Assembly: GCA_007122745.1 (NCBI GenBank)
Contig: SKTA01000225.1
Span: 1-8,947, forward strand
Source: Bacteroidales bacterium
GTDB taxonomy: Bacteria; Bacteroidota; Bacteroidia; Bacteroidales; UBA7960
Length of the DNA: 8,947 nt
Direction of reading: 5' to 3'
A program made the position numbers and the translations under genes. How positions within the stretch are numbered: the first letter of the stretch is position 1; each line of letters starts with the position of its first letter. Below are positions 5,518-8,947 of this stretch, one piece after another. Under the pieces are notes generated by a model. That model saw nothing but the letters and a program-made list of their open reading frames with translations, was not told the DNA's origin and did not search any database.

Positions 5518-6753
5518 ATGGAAACTATCAATTTGGTTGAGTCGTTTTCGGAATTTAAGGAATTCAAAAATATCGACCGTTCAACCATGATGCTTATTCT
5601 CGAAGATGTTTTCGGTAGCATGCTGGAAAAGAAATACGGCTCATCGGAAAACTTTGATATCATCGTAAATATTGACAAGGGAGACCTTGAAGTGTGGCGC
5701 AACCGTATTATCGTTGAAGATGGTGAGGTTGAAGATGTAAACAGCGAGATTGCCTATTCAGATGCCATCAAGATCGAACCTGACTTTGAAATTGGGGAGG
5801 AGGTCTCGGAACCGGTTCGAATGAGTGATTTTGGACGGCGTGAGATTCTTGCCATTCGGCAGAACCTGGCATCCAAGATCATGGAGCTTGAGAAAGACAG
5901 CATCTATAAAAAATATCAGGGAATTATTGGTGACCTGGTTACAGCAGAGGTGTATCAGGTTTGGAAAAAAGAGATCCTTGCACTCGATGATGAGGACATT
6001 GAACTGATTTTACCAAAAACGGAGCAAATACCCTCTGATTTTTACAGAAAAGGGGATACCGTGCGTGCTGTAGTTTCCCGGGTTGAGATCAAAAACAACA
6101 ACCCGTTGATCATACTGAGCCGCACATCGCCCGTATTTCTGGAAAGACTCTTTGAACAAGAAGTGCCTGAGGTTTATGATGGTTTGATCACCATTAAAAA
6201 GATTGTTCGTGTGCCAGGTGAACGCGCAAAGGTAGCCGTTGAGTCATATGACGACAGAATCGACCCGGTTGGTGCATGCGTGGGAATGAAAGGATCACGC
6301 ATACATGGGATTGTCAGGGAGCTTCGAAATGAAAATATCGATGTGATCAATTATACCACAAACACCACATTATATATTGCGCGTGCACTGAGCCCTGCAA
6401 AGATCTCTTCCACCGTAATCGATGAAGAGAACAAACGGGCTGAGGTTTATCTGAAACCTGATCAGGTCTCTCTTGCCATCGGCAAGGGAGGTTTCAATAT
6501 TAAGCTGGCCGGAAGCCTTACAGGCTATGAGATAGATGTATATCGTGAAACAGAAGTTGAAGGGGAAGATGTGGACCTGTTTGAGTTTGGCGATGAGATT
6601 GAAAAATGGATCATCGACGAATTAAAAAAGGTGGGTTGTGATACAGCCAAAAGCGTTTTGAACCTCACTGTTGAAGATCTTGTAAACAGAACAGACCTGG
6701 AGCAGGAAACCATAGAAGAGGTGATGCGTATATTAAAAGCAGAGTTTGAATAA
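5518..6753 (+). CDS. nusA: transcription termination/antitermination factor NusA
   Basis: The 411-aa protein binds RNA polymerase near the RNA exit channel and modulates pausing, termination and antitermination. Domains in order: N-terminal RNAP-binding domain (1 to about 125, METINLVESFSEFKEFKNID...), S1 domain (about 132-202, GDLVTAEVYQ to IILSRT), KH1 (about 205-280, with DPVGACVGMKGSRI at 249-262) and KH2 (about 285-345, with the GxGG loop IGKGGFNI at 321-328). An acidic linker (344-360) then leads to a single helix-hairpin-helix-like tail (361-411, VGCDTAKSVLNLTVEDLVNRT). The two C-terminal acidic repeats of the longer E. coli protein are not present, which is usual outside Proteobacteria. 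The frame is open upstream to 5437, but that part overlaps rimP and has no homology. The ATG at 5518 gives the family start. Confidence 0.97.
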   Translation: METINLVESFSEFKEFKNIDRSTMMLILEDVFGSMLEKKYGSSENFDIIVNIDKGDLEVWRNRIIVEDGEVEDVNSEIAYSDAIKIEPDFEIGEEVSEPVRMSDFGRREILAIRQNLASKIMELEKDSIYKKYQGIIGDLVTAEVYQVWKKEILALDDEDIELILPKTEQIPSDFYRKGDTVRAVVSRVEIKNNNPLIILSRTSPVFLERLFEQEVPEVYDGLITIKKIVRVPGERAKVAVESYDDRIDPVGACVGMKGSRIHGIVRELRNENIDVINYTTNTTLYIARALSPAKISSTVIDEENKRAEVYLKPDQVSLAIGKGGFNIKLAGSLTGYEIDVYRETEVEGEDVDLFEFGDEIEKWIIDELKKVGCDTAKSVLNLTVEDLVNRTDLEQETIEEVMRILKAEFE

Positions 6754-6760
6754 AATACCA

Positions 6761-6768
6761 TAAATTTG
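6761..6768 (+). promoter_or_regulatory. possible internal promoter (-7 box) for infB
   Basis: TAAATTTG, starting 8 bases after the nusA stop codon, is a perfect TAnnTTTG box. No convincing TTTG stands at the right distance upstream. The 105-base gap to infB leaves room for a leader of about 80 bases, so infB may have an extra transcription start besides the operon promoter. Confidence 0.35.
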
Positions 6769-6858
6769 CAGCGTTTATTCCTGCATTGTTCCCAGCTTAG
6801 CACCTGGATCATGTGGCTTAGCAGCTTCGCAAAAAAGATTGATAATTGAAATCTGTAT

Positions 6859-8947
6859 ATGACTGAAGGGACAAAGACAAAAAGGTTAAGTAAAGTTGCC
6901 AGGGAGTTTAACATCGGGCTTACCACCATTGTTGATTTTTTCAATAAGAAGGGAATCAGTGTGGATAATAATCCCAATGCCAAGATCTCTCCGGAGGCAT
7001 ATGATTTACTTTTCCATGAGTTTCAAAGCGAAAAAAACCTGAAAGAGGCCAGCAAAAAGGCAGGATTAAGCATTCTTAAGCGGGAAACCATTACTGCTGA
7101 AAAAGAAAAAGAGAAGGTAAAGAAGGAGGATCAGGACACTGATAAAGAGGAAGAACTCTTTATTCAGGACACGAAAGGGGTTGTTGAAAAACCCAAAGAA
7201 CAGAAACCGGCTGAACCACAAGAAAAAGAAACAGCGAAAGTATCCGGCTTGAAGATTGTCGGAAAGCTGGAGGTGGATGAGGACCCCAAAACTAAAAAAG
7301 AGGATTCGTCAAAAGAGGAAAAAACGGAACAGATCAAAACCAAAGACCCTGCTGCTGAAAAAGAGATAGCTGAGGAAAAGGCTGCCGAAAAGAAAACACG
7401 CCTCGCTAAAGAGGAAGATAAGAAAGAGGAGAAGAAAAAGGATAAGAAAGAAGAGCCGACAGCTGTGGATGAGTCTGCAGATGCCGGAGTAAAGTTCAAG
7501 GTGGTTGGTAAAATTGATATTGAAGAACCCAAGTCTGTAAAAAAGAAAAAGAAGGCCGCGTCTAAAAAGGAGGATGAACCCGACAAAAAAGAAGAAAAGC
7601 CGGCAGATAAACAGAAGGAAGAAGAAGCAAAAGAGGTAGCTGCCAAAGAGGAAGAGTTGGTGCCATCAGAGATGGAACAAAAAGAGGTTTCGGATCAACC
7701 GGACAAACCTGTTGAGGAACCTGCCACAGAGCATTACCAGACACAGTTTAAAAAACTTGAGGGGCCCACTATTCTTGGCAAGATGGATCTTCCCGATCCC
7801 AAGGAGTTAACGAAAAAACCGGTTGCCTCCTCTTCAGATACTGCCAAATCCAAAAAACGAAAGCGTAAACGCATCCGAAAAGATAAAACTGCAGAAACAG
7901 TTGATGTGCAGCAGGACAAAAAGGGAGGCAAGCCTGATACTGCCAAGCCTAAGAAGGGGAGAAAGAAAGAGGTGGTTAAACAGGAAGTGTCTGAAGAAGA
8001 AATTTCCCGTCAGATCAGAGAGACTCTGGCCAGCCTTAGTGGCACCGGTAAGTCAAAAGCTGCGAAACATCGCAGAATGAAAAGGGATATCCTGCAGCAG
8101 CAAAAGGAAAAGGAAAAACAACAGGCCGCTTCCGAACAAAAGGTGCTGCAAGTCACTGAGTTTGTTTCTGCTGCAGAACTTGCCAACCTGATGGATGTTT
8201 CGGTCAATGAGATCATATCAACCTGTATGTCCATTGGCTTGTTTGTGTCGATAAACCAAAGACTTGATGCCGAAACAATTACCATTGTGGCTGAGGAGTT
8301 TGGGTTCGAAGTGAACTTTGTGAGTGCCGACACGCAGGAAACAATCGAAGAGGAAGATGATGATCCGGCAATGCTTGAAGATCGTGCCCCCATTGTAACG
8401 GTAATGGGACATGTGGACCATGGAAAAACATCCCTCCTGGATCAGATCCGCCATTCCAACATTATTGCAGGCGAAGCCGGCGGTATCACACAGCACATCG
8501 GAGCTTATGCCGTTGAGCTTGAAGACGGGAAAAAGATTACTTTCCTCGACACACCCGGGCACGAGGCCTTTACCGCAATGAGGGCCAGGGGAGCAAAAGT
8601 GACAGATGTTGCAATTATTGTGGTAGCTGCCGACGATAGCGTGATGCCCCAAACCGTGGAAGCCATCAACCATGCCCAGGCTGCAGGCGTGCCTATCGTA
8701 ATAGCCATCAATAAAATCGACAAAGAGAATGCCGCACCGGAAAAAGTAAAGGAGGAGCTGGCAAACTTGAATATCCTGGTTGAAGACTGGGGTGGAAAAT
8801 ACCAAAGTCAGGAGATATCTGCCAAGAATGGTTTAAATATTGACAACCTGCTGGAAAAAGTGTTGCTTGAATCCGAGCTGCTTGAGCTTAAATCCAATCC
8901 TTCGAAGGGAGCATCCGGAACAGTGATAGAATCATCCCTGGACAAAG
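6859..8947 (+). CDS. infB: translation initiation factor IF-2 (N-terminal 696 residues; 3' end outside window)
   Basis: The frame is open to the right edge. The ATG at 6859 is the first start after an in-frame TGA at 6847. IF-2 is a GTPase that delivers initiator fMet-tRNA to the 30S subunit and promotes subunit joining. The N-terminal IF2_N module is at about 9-55 (RLSKVAREFNIGLTTIVDFF), followed by a very long K/E-rich, probably disordered linker (about 65-430). A second IF2_N-like module lies at about 433-488 (FVSAAELANLMDVSVNEII). The G domain begins near 512: G1 GHVDHGKT (517-524), switch GGIT (541-544), G3 DTPGH (564-568), G4 NKID (618-621) and G5 SAK (654-656). All GTP-binding motifs are intact. 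The beta-barrel and fMet-tRNA-binding C domains lie beyond the window. Three degenerate copies of a 'VGKIDL'-like motif occur in the linker. It follows nusA in the standard operon order. Confidence 0.96.
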   Translation, partial: MTEGTKTKRLSKVAREFNIGLTTIVDFFNKKGISVDNNPNAKISPEAYDLLFHEFQSEKNLKEASKKAGLSILKRETITAEKEKEKVKKEDQDTDKEEELFIQDTKGVVEKPKEQKPAEPQEKETAKVSGLKIVGKLEVDEDPKTKKEDSSKEEKTEQIKTKDPAAEKEIAEEKAAEKKTRLAKEEDKKEEKKKDKKEEPTAVDESADAGVKFKVVGKIDIEEPKSVKKKKKAASKKEDEPDKKEEKPADKQKEEEAKEVAAKEEELVPSEMEQKEVSDQPDKPVEEPATEHYQTQFKKLEGPTILGKMDLPDPKELTKKPVASSSDTAKSKKRKRKRIRKDKTAETVDVQQDKKGGKPDTAKPKKGRKKEVVKQEVSEEEISRQIRETLASLSGTGKSKAAKHRRMKRDILQQQKEKEKQQAASEQKVLQVTEFVSAAELANLMDVSVNEIISTCMSIGLFVSINQRLDAETITIVAEEFGFEVNFVSADTQETIEEEDDDPAMLEDRAPIVTVMGHVDHGKTSLLDQIRHSNIIAGEAGGITQHIGAYAVELEDGKKITFLDTPGHEAFTAMRARGAKVTDVAIIVVAADDSVMPQTVEAINHAQAAGVPIVIAINKIDKENAAPEKVKEELANLNILVEDWGGKYQSQEISAKNGLNIDNLLEKVLLESELLELKSNPSKGASGTVIESSLDK

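Noticed and set aside
7164..7646. 160-aa Ser/Phe-rich minus-strand ORF, and other minus-strand ORFs at 7562-7946
   Set aside because: Complement of the Lys/Glu-rich IF-2 linker; poly-K/E codons read backwards give Ser/Phe/Leu-rich shadows.
8218..8805. 195-aa minus-strand ORF
   Set aside because: It lies antisense to the conserved IF-2 G domain; no recognisable motif, promoter or start context.
1..8947. CRISPR array, insertion sequence or transposase
   Set aside because: No regularly spaced repeats and no transposase-like protein are visible on either strand.

Overview
The window looks like chromosomal DNA from a member of the phylum Bacteroidota, probably class Bacteroidia. Four things point there: several -7 boxes of the Bacteroidota form TAnnTTTG, few clear Shine-Dalgarno sites, a tRNA gene without an encoded CCA end, and a rimP-nusA-infB operon whose proteins have Bacteroidota-type features (short NusA, lysine-rich loop in RimP, very long K/E-rich linker in IF-2). 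Genus cannot be resolved from the sequence alone.

Layout. Positions 1-444 are the 3' end of an MscS-type mechanosensitive channel gene whose start lies left of the window. Positions 445-747 are non-coding but dense in inverted repeats, and end in a good promoter with a palindrome in its spacer. Positions 748-1347 hold a higB-higA type II toxin-antitoxin pair in toxin-first order. A short GC-rich palindrome follows at 1366-1381. A tRNA-Gln(TTG) gene lies on the minus strand at 1480-1550 with its own promoter. Positions 1750-4863 encode a 1037-aa polytopic DUF2723 protein, a GT-C-like putative glycosyltransferase of the TMEM260 superfamily. From 4934 to the right edge runs the translation/transcription operon: promoter, folded leader, rimP (5016-5489), nusA (5518-6753) and the 5' two-thirds or so of infB (6859 to the edge).

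How the genes relate. rimP, nusA and infB form a conserved bacterial operon linking 30S maturation, transcription elongation/antitermination and translation initiation. The higBA pair is self-contained, and it and its flanks are visibly more A+T-rich than the DUF2723-infB part, so it reads as an accessory module placed between mscS and the tRNA. The DUF2723 gene is probably an independent envelope-glycosylation gene.

I do not see a clear new multi-gene system. The items most worth a second look are the potential pseudoknot in the rimP leader, the folded intergenic block before higBA, the putative HigA operator inside the higB promoter spacer, and a degenerate motif repeated three times in the disordered linker of IF-2.
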